Positions 50,107 to 61,752 of a stretch of 64,000 bases of DNA are shown one piece after another. Position 1 is the first letter of the stretch, and each line of letters starts with the position of its first letter. A program made the position numbers and the translations under genes. The notes below the pieces were generated by a model that made no database searches, was not told where the DNA came from, and saw nothing but the letters and a program-made list of their open reading frames with translations. This stretch comes from Mytilus edulis. Lineage: Eukaryota; Mollusca; Bivalvia; Mytilida; Mytilidae. The stretch is taken from positions 7,592,207 through 7,656,206 of the forward strand of contig NC_092353.1 in NCBI RefSeq assembly GCF_963676685.1, in the 5' to 3' direction.

Positions 50107-50114
50107 CTTTTATA
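50107..50114 (-). promoter_or_regulatory. TATA box and conserved promoter of gene E
   Basis: TATAAAAG lies 61 bp upstream of the ATG. Upstream, 50128-50215 keeps the block seen in B and D, here with AGGTCATAAATAATGC on the plus strand. Confidence 0.7.
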
Positions 50115-50219
50115 CTAATGCAATAGTAACAGGTCATAAATAATGCTGTATTATTATAGATGTGCATGACACTTTAACATTGTAGATCAGATTCTAGATA
50201 TAGAACTCAAAGTCATGAA

Positions 50220-51950
50220 ATATCGATCTTGAAATTTGAATGGATGTTTATATGTGATACAAAGTCACATTTTATTGTGTACGGCTATTTCGTCACTGAC
50301 TTCACATAACATTGTATTTATAACGATTGTCTTTGATAGCATTCACAAAGGCCAGATTTTATAATAATTTAATAGTCACAGAAAAGAACATTACTTATAA
50401 ATTAATATAAAGTCATAATTATTAAGTTTGAAAGATGTGCGATGTGGACGTTTTTTCAACAATTAGTATCTAAACAATTCAAAACTACTGGCCATGGGTC
50501 ATTTGTATTTCGGCCATTTTCAACGTTATACGGTTTTTACGGAGGTCTCTCCCATCCCAAGGATGACTGGGGAGTATAAGTACGGTCACCCTCGGTCTTA
50601 AACCGATCGTCAGTAAAACCCTCGCCAGAGTTGAGCGTCTGTTTGGCTATGTGGGATGTACAAAATTAATATGCAGCCCCTCTTTATATGAATGATGATA
50701 GAATTTTAGAAGTAGAAAGCCATTAACACCTTGATTCATTTTTTATGAGGATGTTTCATGGCATTCACATATCAATAAAATAAGTAATTAACACCTATAT
50801 TAAATTATTTTGTGCTTCATAAAAATTCACACTGAACAGAAAGTATTTACAAGATAAATATTTAAGTTGTATCCGACCTTTATTTGAATATATATATATA
50901 TACAACAATATATATATATATACACACACATAGATTGAAAGGGGGCCTAGATAAAATGTAAGTGTACTTATATTGTTTCAATTTGTATTCTCATTGTTTG
51001 ACCTCATGATGTAATGAATCTAACAATTAAACTGTAAATCAAAGTCATTAAAGACATTATGATTTATTTGGCTGTAAATTTGTTATGGTATTTATTGCAA
51101 CAAAGAAACACAACCAACTTGTCAATCAAAATTTGATGACGATTGAATTACTGAAGCGCGATCCAGCAGTAACAATTTATATCAGGAGACACTGGGTAGT
51201 CCATAGCAGCTTGAAGTAAATTCGACCTGTCCATTCACAATACATAAAATCTCCATACTCAGTCTGTTATATATGCCATGACGCTGGTTCTATAATCATT
51301 CTTCCAGAACTCTAACGATAAATGAAAAGCAGCAGAAAATATTCATAATGGGAAAATGGGAGGGCGGGTAAATTCTATAGCTTTGGTCAAGCTCCGTGTA
51401 AGGTTTGAATCCAAATGACCAAACCACATGAGGTAAATTGCACGGACTAACATTTCTTTCGCGGGCTAAACTAATTAGCATATGAAAGTGACCAGTATAA
51501 AATGAATCGAACACACCGTCAATGTAAATCATTATAAGCATTCCAAGTTATATAATTACAATAACCGAATTTAATTACTATGTTATCATCCATAAACAAA
51601 TTATACGACAAAACAGGATGTGAGTTACCATCAGAAAGACGTAATTAAACAACACAAAATTCAAACTTTCATCACTCAAAAAGGTTTAATATTCATAACT
51701 ATGACACAAGACGAATGTATGACACGAAACATATAAAGTGTACAACATAGAGAATAATACATGGTAAAATCCTTATTATATGTCGTATCATCCCGAGAAA
51801 CCAATATGTTGTACACTTTATATGTTTCGTGTAATGATACGGATTTTGCCATGTTTTATACTCTTTATCATATATTTCAACAGGAGAGTATAGTATTATA
51901 TGAACTGTTTTCTGATCTATGGCACTGGGTTGCCTTCACTTCTAAAGATA
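50220..51950. other. Intergenic sequence upstream of gene E, no gene seen
   Basis: The stretch holds an alternating TA/CA microsatellite at about 50889-50932 and a GC-richer island at 50535-50650 of unknown nature that looks like repeat sequence. There is an inverted pair near 51730-51830, with TATAAAGTGTACAACAT and its complement about 60 bp apart. No exon was recognised. Confidence 0.4.
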
Positions 51951-51959
51951 CCAGAGAGA

Positions 51960-52245
51960 GAGTCAAACTCATATATAGAAAATAAACTGACAACGCCATG
52001 GCTCCACATGTTCACATGTGGCACTCGTCGTGTTGCTTATGTTATTTTGCTTATGTTAATACCGACCGTGCGAGGGCTGAAAAACCAGTCAAGGTCGATA
52101 AAAACTTCTATCATCATCTTACAAATCCGGTAAATAGTCTAATTCGGTAGGTCACATTCGTGAAAAGGGAAAGGGTATTGTAGTTACGACATAAGGAACA
52201 TATCCGATATCATCTGGGAAACGGTCATTCCGTAACAGCTAATAT
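51960..52245 (-). mobile_element. 3' tail fragment of the retroelement family at 58120-59311
   Basis: The fragment contains AATAAACTGACAACGCCATG, CACATGTGGCACTCGTCGTG and AACATATCCGATATCATC in the family order. It is 5'-truncated with no reverse transcriptase left. Confidence 0.6.
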
Positions 52246-52310
52246 GCCTTTGAGTTTATATCAGGTTCCCAGTTTATATCGTATTTCTCCTACAAGTAGC
52301 TTTCGTTGCT

Positions 52311-53438
52311 TAAAGCCCCGGTCACAACAGATCGGACGATTTTTTGTCGTGGAAGATCTATAAAATAGTTGTCGTGGCGCTGTCGTGAAAAATGTCCAAA
52401 AAAATATTTCGAGTGGTCACATTAGCTACGACATGTCCATGATGGTTCCACGATGAGTTCAAGACAAAAAAAAAACGATTTGTAGTTGTACTGTCGTGAG
52501 TTTGTCGCAAGTCGGTCGTCTGACAGTCGTGCGATAATAATACGACGACCAGTGTATTTTTCAGGTTTTCAATGGTTTTCATGTCATGTCATGGAATGCG
52601 CGTGTTAGTGTCGTGTCACTATCGTGCCACTGTCACACGACTGTCGTGCCACTTTGATGCGACTCTAAACAAAAGCTGTTGAAACATACCAGGCTCTATC
52701 CGCATGAATCCAGCGAAATCACCGGCAGATTCCCGTCTCTTACATCAGTGTACCATACTTCCCAAACATCAGGCGCCGTTTAATCCATGGCCTAACAAAC
52801 CAAGGTCGGGCGTTTCGCTTGTTCTTATAATATTCACGGGCTCAAATCAACGCTAACAGGACCATAGTTTGCTCTTGTTGTAGTCCGCCAAGGCGCCTAT
52901 TCAGCAGGGCCAAGCAGAATTGTTCTGATGAAATAACCATACTGTTCAACACTCATTCCCGTCGAATTTTATTCTTCTAAATACAACGAAAATATGTTGC
53001 ACGACGAACGTACCACTGTCGTACAGTGTTGTGCATTCATCGTACGAAATTTGTTATTCGTGAGACAATCGTTCGACTGTATCACGAGGATCTTGCCACA
53101 GTCGTGGGATTGTCGTACGACAGCCGTGCGACGATTGTTTGATTAAAATGCATTATATTGATAACCACGACAATGTGTTTATCGCACGACAGTCGCACGA
53201 CGATTGTAAGACACTATCACGACAGCAACAAGACAGTGACACAATAGAAAATCGTAGAGCAAAAAATGTGCATGTCAAATTTTCGTCCCACGACACACGA
53301 CAGCGCCACGATGCTCAAAATATCGTGCGACTGTCGTGCAATTGTCGTACGATGACCACAGATAACCCGCGATTTGACCAAATTTTATGTCGTGGCGCTG
53401 TATAGATGTGTCATAGGTTCGTTGTGACCAGGGCTTTA
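52311..53438. mobile_element. 1.13-kb TIR element packed with GTCGTGCGAC-type motifs
   Basis: The inverted ends TAAAGCCCCGGTCACAAC (52311) and, in inverse, TAAAGCCCTGGTCACAAC (ending 53438) differ at one base. The two subterminal zones (52330-52680 and 53000-53400) are full of alternating TCGTGC / GCACGA motifs. The left zone mostly reads GTCGTG and the right mostly CACGAC, so the element is a loose giant palindrome. The middle part (52680-52980) is GC-richer and distinct. There is no transposase. Confidence 0.8.
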
Positions 53439-54174
53439 TATATAACGCGAGAAAACAGATCACGTTCAATGCGTAAAAATGATATATATGTGAACTTTGA
53501 AACAGGTTGAACGCAAGTTCAAATGACTTGTATTAATACCGAGCTACGTCAAATAGCCAGTTTTTTTAACCAAAACATAGATTAAACAGTAGAAGTAATA
53601 ATTTACAATGACACATAAAAGAATGATATAGCACGTTATGTAGACGGTACATATAATCTATACTTCAAGACCATCATATATTATTTGTAAAAGTGATACA
53701 AAATATTTATCAACAAGTCTCGGTATCTTCAGATGAACTTTTGTTTACTAAAAGGACGAGACCTTCTTTGGCAAAACCCTGGTTCATCAATTTTTTTCTC
53801 AGACATAGGTGATATTTAACAAAGTCTGAGTAGCAGGTAAGCTTTTGAATATCAAATGAGTCGGGAAATGTGTATCCTATATGCATGTGAAATTGGTATA
53901 TTGCTACTAATGTGGTGGAAATTGATAATTTCAAAACTAAAATTGTTTGTCATAGATTCTGATTCTATGATGACCGCTTCTTTTAATTGTTAATGGAAAT
54001 TAAAGAACATAATCAATCTATCTGAATGTGAAATTAAGTGACCTGGTTTTTTTTATCTTCTTTGTTTTCAAAGTGTCTGAAGGAACTCCGATTCATATGA
54101 TAAAAAAGAAGATGTCGGAAAGGATATGGGCGCAGTTTCCATAGGAATACCTCAATTTTAACAAATATGTTAAT

Positions 54175-54300
54175 GTTCCAGACCACATGAGTATTTGACC
54201 CATACCGTAGGCGTATGGTCGGACCATATGAGTATATACTCGTTTGGTTATTAAAGGGCCGGACCATATGAGTATTTGAACCATATAGGTATTTTTTCAA
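54175..54300. repeat. Three copies of a GACCATATGAGTATTTGA motif
   Basis: Copies lie at about 54180, 54229 and 54263, with ACCCATA / GAACCATA following two of them. The palindromic CATATG core gives hairpin potential. The minus-strand open frames of 63-98 residues here reflect this repetition. Confidence 0.6.
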
Positions 54301-54784
54301 ATATGCATTAGAACCGTGTCTATAATACAATAAACTTTATAATTCAAAGGCTACATAAACATTAAATATTGATGTTATAGTTAGTTTTCATCGCTACTTG
54401 TATTATTGTATGTATGCGCAGGGTGAAATGTATTTCCACATGGTACTAATCGCCGTACCATAACTTTTCTGCATTATCTCGTCTTGGTTGTACACGATCC
54501 TTCCCAGTTATACTTTTTGCTTTCGAGTGAAAAGTTAACCTTCTTAGCAGCTTCGTGCAGTGATAACGAGGTCTTGATAATTCCATAATGGTTCTTTTAA
54601 GAAATTTTGGAAAATATCTTCCCAAGTCGACATGTTGCAGTTCTAGCGTAATAACGAATCTAAATAATTAAGTTATTTAACTGGTTATTTTTATTTAGTT
54701 AATCTTTTAATCATTATAAATATAATAACATGACGTTTGATGTCGTCTTTTAAATGACGTGACACCTGGAAGGGTCATACCTTA

Positions 54785-55150
54785 TGAAAGATGGACGAAT
54801 AATACCAAAGGGACAGCCAAATCCAAATTGAAAATAAACTGACAACGTCATGGTTAAAAATGAAAAAGACAAACAGACAAAATATAGTACACACAACATA
54901 GAAAACTAGAGAATAAGCAACACAAACCCCATTAAAGACTAGGGTGCTCCGGAGGGTAAGCAGATCCTGCTCCACATGTGGCAACCGTCGTGTTGCTTAT
55001 GTTATAACAAATCCGGTAAATAGTATAATTTGGTTGGTCACATTCATGAAAAAGAAGGGGCTTGTGGTTACGACGTAAGGAACATATCCGATATCATAAG
55101 TGAAACGGTTATTCCATAACAGTCTATCAAATCGTGATGGCGTCTAAGTA
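54785..55150 (-). mobile_element. 3' tail fragment of the same retroelement family
   Basis: The order GGGACAGCC, AATAAACTGACAACGTCATG, CAGATCCTGCTCCACATG and CATATCCGATATCAT matches 58150-58500. It ends near GATGGCGTC at 55137, where coding sequence begins in the longer copy. Confidence 0.65.
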
Positions 55151-55154
55151 TATT

Positions 55155-56090
55155 TTAATGGATCTGAGATACTAGACAAACAATAAAATTTACCTTTATT
55201 TATGAGTGAATCGTTGTTTAAGTTAAGACCAGAGATAAATATTTCCGTGTACGTCCAGTCGATGCGGGAAGACCTTGTCGTATGAATTATGTGTTCGGCA
55301 TTGATAATTATTTTAGTCTTGATAAGGGGCAAATAAAGCTGTCTAAAGTTTTTTTCTATAACAAATTAATATATCTTAGTCAAAGTTTAGACAAATATTA
55401 CTGTAAAGAACTTTATTATATATATCCGCTTTGAAATTAATTTTGAGGTCGGTATTTTTGTTATGCTATTTTCCAAACCAAGGGTTAAAGTGGTGAAATA
55501 AGCGAAATTTCTTTTTTTGAAAAAAATTACGGTCGCCATTACAAGTTGGTGGACCGTAAAGAATAACCTGTCTACAGATGCAGACGGGGTAAAATTGCCG
55601 TAAACACACACATGTCCTCTTTTTCTTGAATATGACCTTCCTATGTAGGCTAATCACCTTTTTATAATTTCATAGTATTTTAACATCATGACGACCTGAC
55701 TGGTAAATAATTATCTTAGACTACGAAAACATGCCAATAGTCAGTTCAGACATCGACACATTGATCAACTAATTCGTGATGAGGTCCGTTACAGTCGTCC
55801 TTCCTCATAATTCTGTTGAACAGCTTTTCTATAATGAATTCAGAAAATCAGTGCTGATTGGAAAACGTTCTCATTATTTAATTTGTAAATTAGCAGATTT
55901 AAATAACACTGGCAAATATGATAAATTTGATATAAAAACAAATGCATTGCAATATTTGTTGAAAATACTATCTGTTATGCAGAGATTCTGCATTTTGAAA
56001 ATTTATTCGTTGGATATGTCAATCTGTTACAGTTTCTGTAAAAATAATTATAAAAAAAACTGTAAAAAAAACTTTTATAATTTTAAACTT
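55155..56090. other. Downstream flank of gene F
   Basis: The region is partly similar to the 43.4-44.1 kb flank of gene E. A 159-residue open frame starts at 55776 but runs through the antisense strand of exon 3 of gene F, so I do not call it. Confidence 0.45.
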
Positions 56091-58059
56091 TTAATGTTTA
56101 ACCCTGTCTACAGTGGCAACTTCCGTCAACACAGTGGCCATCTCTGTTATGGCAATGCTGGTGGCAATCTTGAGCTGTGGTGCATGCTAAAATTGAACAA
56201 AGATCATAAATACATGTATAAATATAGGTTGTTTTCGACTTTGTGTGTAAAGTAATTACAAAATTACTAAACAAAACTATAAATAAGTTAGAAAAGATCA
56301 AATAAACGAAAACAAAAATCGTTATTCACTTAAAACTTTAATAAATGAATGATGTAAACTTGATCTGTGTATCAGCATTGATGAATTTACTGATTTTTGT
56401 CCGATTATTGGCCAATTTTGTATTTATAATTGAATATTATACAATGTAGAGCATGTGTTTTTAAACAACTGAATACATAATGTTTTAATAATGAAGTATG
56501 GATTTTTAAGAATGGGAATTGGGAATGTGTCAAATAGAAAACAACCCGACCAAACAACGGAAAACAACCTTTGAGAAAATTATGCACCCGGAGACGTGCT
56601 TCAGCTGGACCCCAAAAACTCTTTACTCGTTCAGCGAAAATAGACGTCATACTTATCCCAAACACATTTCAGTTACTTGTCTAAATACATAATTCATTAA
56701 ATTGATATTAGTATACTTGAACGAGAGTTGTCTGTTGAATGGCAACACAATATTGTTCTTTTCAACATTCAACCGTTTACAGTTGCAGTCTAATAATTTG
56801 CCCCTTGACGATAAACAAATAATACTTTAATTGTATTGGATTGTTTTTTCTTTCTTCTTACACATATGTCTTGGTTTGTTTTAATTCACCACTCCTTTTT
56901 ATCTTTAATGTTTCTGTAAATCGTATATATGCGATGAAAAAGTGATACTTTTAACATTAAGATATAAGAGAATTGCCTGGTTTATGTCTAATGTCTAATG
57001 AAAGTTTTTTCTTTTATATTTGATAATAAGTTGCGTGATTCTTAACTGTAGTACTTGAAAAAACTAAACTATATAACAATACTATTATGAAAACAGCTGC
57101 TTAACATTTTCGATTTTAAAGAAGCTGTTTTCAATTGCAATGTTTACCTGACATAATCTTCTTATGCTACATATAAGTGAATACATTTGTCATAATGTGA
57201 TTATTATTCTTCTTCACAAGGACAATAATGAACCGAAGTTTAAAATTTTAAAATGAAGCTATTCAGGAAATAAAAAAATCAAAACAAAAACTTTTAAATT
57301 TCACCAATCGTTTATTTTCAAAGACCTAAAAAAAGATGTATGAAATTATAACTTCCATATTTATTAAGGCTGTATAAGAGTTTTAGATAATTTAAATTTA
57401 TCTTACCATTTCAAGACTGTGTTGTACATGTACATTCATCATGTATGCAAGCCAGGCTGCTGCCTGAAGAACACAGTGTTACACTGCAGTCATTTGCCTG
57501 GTGGCACCGTTCGCCCATAACAACTGTAAATATAAAAACAGCACATAATAAATTAAGGCATCCAAGGCGCTTAACTGGAATGACGGTCATTAGAAATGCA
57601 TCCAACCAATTAAAAGCTAATATATTGTGATTGTCTAAATACAAAAAACAAAATGTCAAACATATCAAAACCAAGTCAAAACTCCATTTACCTAAACGAG
57701 AAACTCCCTTCTTTCTAAGTACTTCTAAATGAATCAATGGATAAGATCAGAAAACATCGATATAATTGTGTTTAAAGTATTAAAGGAAATAATTTACATA
57801 TTTCTAGCGTCAAAATTAGTTTCTACATTAACCTTCATAGAAACGTTCAAAGAAAATTTGAATATTCTCAAATGGAAATAACACTGAGTCAGTACTATAT
57901 ACTGAACGAGAACGCCTTCCAAATAGTTTAAATGACACATTAGTGAAGATATAAGGATTATGTTACAATTGCAGTTACAAATAGTCAACAACTTTTATAA
58001 ACGAATGTTACCGAGAACATGAGTCAATGCTAAAAACATCTACGGTATAAGTTTATGAG

Positions 58060-58115
58060 TCTTTTGTAGACGAAACGCGCGTCTGGCGTATATACAAAAT
58101 CTAGTCCTGGTATCT
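58060..58115 (+). repeat. ACGAAACGCGCGTCTGGCG repeat copy
   Basis: A near-perfect hallmark at 58071-58089, followed by AATCTAGTCCTGGTATCTATGAT in diverged form, next to the retroelement tail. Confidence 0.6.
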
Positions 58116-58119
58116 ATGA

Positions 58120-59311
58120 TGAGTTATATTGACTGCAAAAGAGGGACAAAAGACACCAAAGGGACAGTCAAACTCACAAATCCAAAACAAACTGACAACG
58201 CCATGACCAAAAATGAAAAAAACAAACAAACAACAGCACACACGACACAACACAGAAAACTAAAGAATAAACAACACAAACCTTACCAAAAAACTTGGGG
58301 TGATCCCAGGTGCTCCAGAAGGGTAAGCAGATCCTGCTCCACATGCGGCACCCGTCGTGTTGCTTATGTGATAACAAATCCGGTAAATAGTCTTATTCGG
58401 TAAGTCACATTCATGAAAGGGAAGGTGATTGTAGTTACGACTTAAGGAACATATTCGATATCATTTGTGAAACGGTTATTCCATAACAGTCAACCAACTC
58501 GTGATGGCGTCCGTAAAATTTACGAAGGGATGATTTTAACTTCACCATTTGGAACTCTTGGTTTAAAAGCTTGCTTGTGAGCAGCAACCCTCTATCAAGA
58601 AAATTATAATAGGAAATACAAGCACGGGAATATCGTATCAATTGGGAGATATATACCCCGTATGCAGGTGCTGCTGGAATGTTGCTACTTAGAAATGGAA
58701 AGTTCACAATTGGAAAGCTGAAATCATCTCTTTTGTCGTAAAGTTTTGTTTTCAACTGACCCTCATTGTCTATTTCTAGATGTAAGTCAAGATATGAGGC
58801 CGACTTAACTGTATTTGTAGTATCCTTTATCTCTAGCTCGATTGGATAGATGCGTTCCACATAGTCACCAAATTTTGAATTATTTAGTGAAAGAACATCA
58901 TCTATATAGCGAAAAGTAGAGTTAAAGGATATTGCTAACTTCTTATCTTTCTTCCTAAGAAGTTCCTGCATGAAGTCAGCCTCATAATAATAAAGAAACA
59001 AGTCGGCAAGTAGAGGGGCAGTTTGTTCCCATTTGAATGCCGACAGTCTGTTGAAAAACACGTCCTCCGAACGTAACAAATATGTTGTCAATCGAGAAAT
59101 TAAGCATCTTGATAATATCAGTTTCAGAGAATTTTTTGTTCGAATCAGAGTGATCCTTTACAAAGTAGGATTTATCCCTCCCTAAGACAAGATACTTGTA
59201 TCTACGTTGGCCATTCTTTTTTACGAAGCAAAGCAATACCAACTCTTTCAATTTGTCTTTCAGTTTGGAATGTGGAATACTAGTGTACAGCGTAGAAAAG
59301 TCAAATGACAA
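58120..59311 (-). mobile_element. Retroelement fragment in intron 1 of gene F: broken reverse transcriptase plus 3' tail
   Basis: Minus-strand coding runs from FDFSTLYTSIPHSKLKDKL (from 59311) through a GIQMGTNC box. A frameshift near 59010-59030 follows, then APLLADLFLYYYE, the catalytic FRYIDDVLSLNN and YDKRDDFSFPIVNFPFL, ending at 58435. The 5' fingers region is absent. The motifs are the same as in the element at 27914-30000 but the sequences differ at many residues and the 3' tails are unrelated, so this is a second lineage. The tail at 58120-58500 matches the fragments at 2550, 5830, 26030, 51960 and 54785, all on the minus strand. Confidence 0.8.
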
Positions 59312-59629
59312 AAGTCAAAATATGAAACAACTCAAAAGAGAAAATCGACGGCATCACACATGCTACCACAATAAATGACATTTCAGGCAGACTCCAGCAG
59401 AGTGTGATTGTGTTCAATAATTAAAAGTGGTATAAATTTGGTAATTGCTATAAAAGTTTGAATCAAATTTGTTTTAAAATAAGATATTTTTTCCTTTTTT
59501 CCTTCAATCATTTAAAAAGGTCTTAACTCATCAGATGGATACTAAACACACATATATTTACAAAAATGCAAACGACACAAAGCACAGATTTTAGACTACT
59601 CGCAGTTACTAATGAACTCATCATAGATA

Positions 59630-59695
59630 CCGGCTTGAAATTTGGTATTTGCGCCAAACGCGCGTTTCTCATACAAAAGACTCATCAGCGACTCT
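59630..59695 (-). repeat. CCAAACGCGCGTTTCTCATA repeat copy
   Basis: A reverse-oriented, diverged copy of the ACGAAACGCGCG family, followed by AAGACTCATCAGCGACTCTC. Confidence 0.55.
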
Positions 59696-60021
59696 CGAAC
59701 TACAAAAACATTTATGTAAGATCAGTTTAATAATATTAAGTTATGAAATGATTATTCATAATTAACATAATTATACAAAAATATGAAGGCAATGTTAAAA
59801 GATCTTTATAAAATTTATTAAACAAAAAAAAACATTGAAAACTCTGGCAGTTTTGACCTCATGTGAAAATTGATAGTAGGTGCATGTACCGCTAATTGAT
59901 CAACTTATAAAATAAGATATAACTTACCGACACAAAGAGCCAAGCACAGAATAAGAAGCTTCATGTTAATGTTCAAAGGTAAGAAGAATTTAAAATCTAA
60001 CTACCAATGACTTGAAATGAT

Positions 60022-60029
60022 CTTTTATA
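60022..60029 (-). promoter_or_regulatory. TATA box of gene F
   Basis: TATAAAAG lies 58 bp upstream of the ATG. The upstream block is present but more changed than in B, D and E (GCGTCATAGAGAATACC on the plus strand). The promoter has not obviously decayed although the coding part carries a stop. Confidence 0.65.
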
Positions 60030-60504
60030 CTGAGAAAATCTTAACGCGTCATAGAGAATACCATATTATTACACATTTTCATGACATTGTACGATTGTAA
60101 ATCATATTCCAAATATAGAATATACATACACGTATTAACACTCTAGAACTATTAATGAATGTGTTTATTTTTTGAAAATGGTTGCATTTCGCGATTTTAC
60201 CTTCTTTCTTAGGAAATATATTTCAAACAGCTCTTCTAGATCAATAGAATTTGATTTATTCATATTTTCCCCTTTGTTTTTTTTTTTTCTTATTTTTAAT
60301 AATTTTGTAGGGTTACTGTCCAATTGACGTATCTTCAAATATCATTGTACTCATAAAAATATAACAGCAAGATTAAATCAATGCTTCAACATTAACAGCA
60401 AACTTAATAGCAATATTCCAAAGGCAAGGGGTTTGAAAGTTGCGTAACGTTGGAGAAGTATCTAATATGCGGTATACCTTGCTGACGAGACATATTTCCA
60501 AAAG

Positions 60505-60951
60505 CTACACAGGCAAACTTTGCTCACTTGAAATTCCCTTGTGAATCTCACGTGAAATTCATGATAAACATGTAATATGAGATTCACCTCAAACGAGCTT
60601 ATACCTGAAACTCACATGAAAATTTCATGTAAATCTTATGTTATTTAAATTCATGTGAATCGCATGTAAATTTTACATAAGAAACATTCATTTGGTATTT
60701 TTCATGATTTTATTTAAATTTGAAAATTTAGAGGTTATTTGTATATCTCTATTTTTCATATTCACGTGAATTTCATACGAAAAAAAATGATGTGATTTTC
60801 ATGTGAAACTCATATAGGTGTCACATGAACTGATTTTACGTCAGTTTCATGCAAAAGTTCGTTTGAGGTGAAAATCAAGTGAATTTTACGTAAGATTAAC
60901 ATGAATATAAATTCACGTGAAATTGATGTAAGTAAAATTTGACTGTGTATA
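60505..60951. mobile_element. TIR element with many TTCACGTGAA/TTCATGTGAA motifs
   Basis: Imperfect inverted ends read TACACAGGCAAACTTTGCTC on the left and TACACAGTCAAATTTTACTT on the inverse right. The inside carries more than ten variants of a palindromic TTCAYRTGAA motif on both sides of a central AT-rich part. It is related to the insertion at 41305-41938. There is no transposase frame. Confidence 0.65.
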
Positions 60952-60954
60952 TAA

Positions 60955-61750
60955 GGCCCCGAAATCCTTATCTAAACCAATTTAAATGAGAAATTCCTTT
61001 ATACATGTAGTTATAATCATGTCATAATTTTTTAATTTTTATTTCATATGTTAAAAAACACTAAAAAATAGATTGGTAAGCCGTTGTGTGGACCAGCCTG
61101 TAGTAGATTTTGTCTGTCTGCTAAAACAGGCATTCATATGTATAAAAAGAAATAAATCGAAGAAAATACATTAGTTTTAGTTATGTTTTTTATTTTCTGT
61201 ATTATTTGATAAACTGATAATATTTCAGTTTCTTTATTATGCCTTTGAGTTTATATCATGTTCCCAGGTTGTTCAGATTCACAAAATGAAATAGCAGCCG
61301 TAGGGAGTTTTTTTCTGATGGCAATCCTGACAACCCCATTTGCTATAGTCTTCATTGTGAATTTGAGCTGAACATATACCTTAACTTTTTGTTACGTCAA
61401 AACTTAGTTCTTGTTTGGAACTGGTGTTGTATCCTTTCTCTTTCCTGCAAGTTACTCTCTCTTAAACAAATTAAAACATATCGAAACAGACTATATTTCA
61501 TTCTCAATAGATATAAATATGTGATATATCTAAACACATTGGAAATTGTTTTGGTCAAAAATAATAGTACAAATTGATACAAAAAAAAGGTTAATGCAAA
61601 TCTGATAAATTAATGATTTTAATTTGAAATATGCCAAATCATTTTCATAATCAACGTGGGATTTCTTCAACATTTATATTGTCAATACTAGAATTTTTAA
61701 AGGGTAAGCCTGAAATACCACGTTCACACGGATACAAGCACCAGCGAAGA
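60955..61750. other. Non-coding flank right of the cluster
   Basis: AT-rich sequence with no repeat of the cluster type. The possible 5' flank of the plus-strand exon at 61753 begins here. Confidence 0.35.
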
Positions 61751-61752
61751 AA

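Larger units (their letters stand above)
56098..59964 (-). pseudogene. Gene F: Cvsi-2-like gene with premature stop in exon 2
   Basis: The exons are 59928-59964 (MKLLILCLALCV), 57407-57523 and 56098-56186. The donors (GTAAG) and acceptors (CAG, TAG) are kept and both introns are phase 1. Exon 2 encodes module 1 (ERCHQANDC to CTCTTQS) but then reads TGA at 57411-57413 where gene E has GGA (glycine). Exon 3 encodes an undamaged second module (CHQHCHNRDGHC, CHCRQG). As spliced, the product would be a single-module peptide of about 48 residues with six mature cysteines, and it might also be a target of mRNA decay. Skipping exon 2, which is frame-neutral, would remove the stop but also the signal cleavage site. 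A retroelement fragment sits in intron 1. It could be a young pseudogene, a functional half-size peptide or a sequencing error. Confidence 0.8.

Noticed and set aside
50535-50650. GC-richer island as a possible tRNA or other RNA gene
   Set aside because: I could not build a cloverleaf or find A/B box promoters. It reads more like a dispersed repeat.
54034-54330. Repetitive frame with YGSNTHMVRP units
   Set aside because: Explained by the GACCATATGAGTATTTGA repeats. No gene context.
55776-56255. 159-residue plus-strand open frame
   Set aside because: Its end is the antisense of gene F exon 3 and the rest is flank shared in decayed form with gene E. No domain or splice signals support it.
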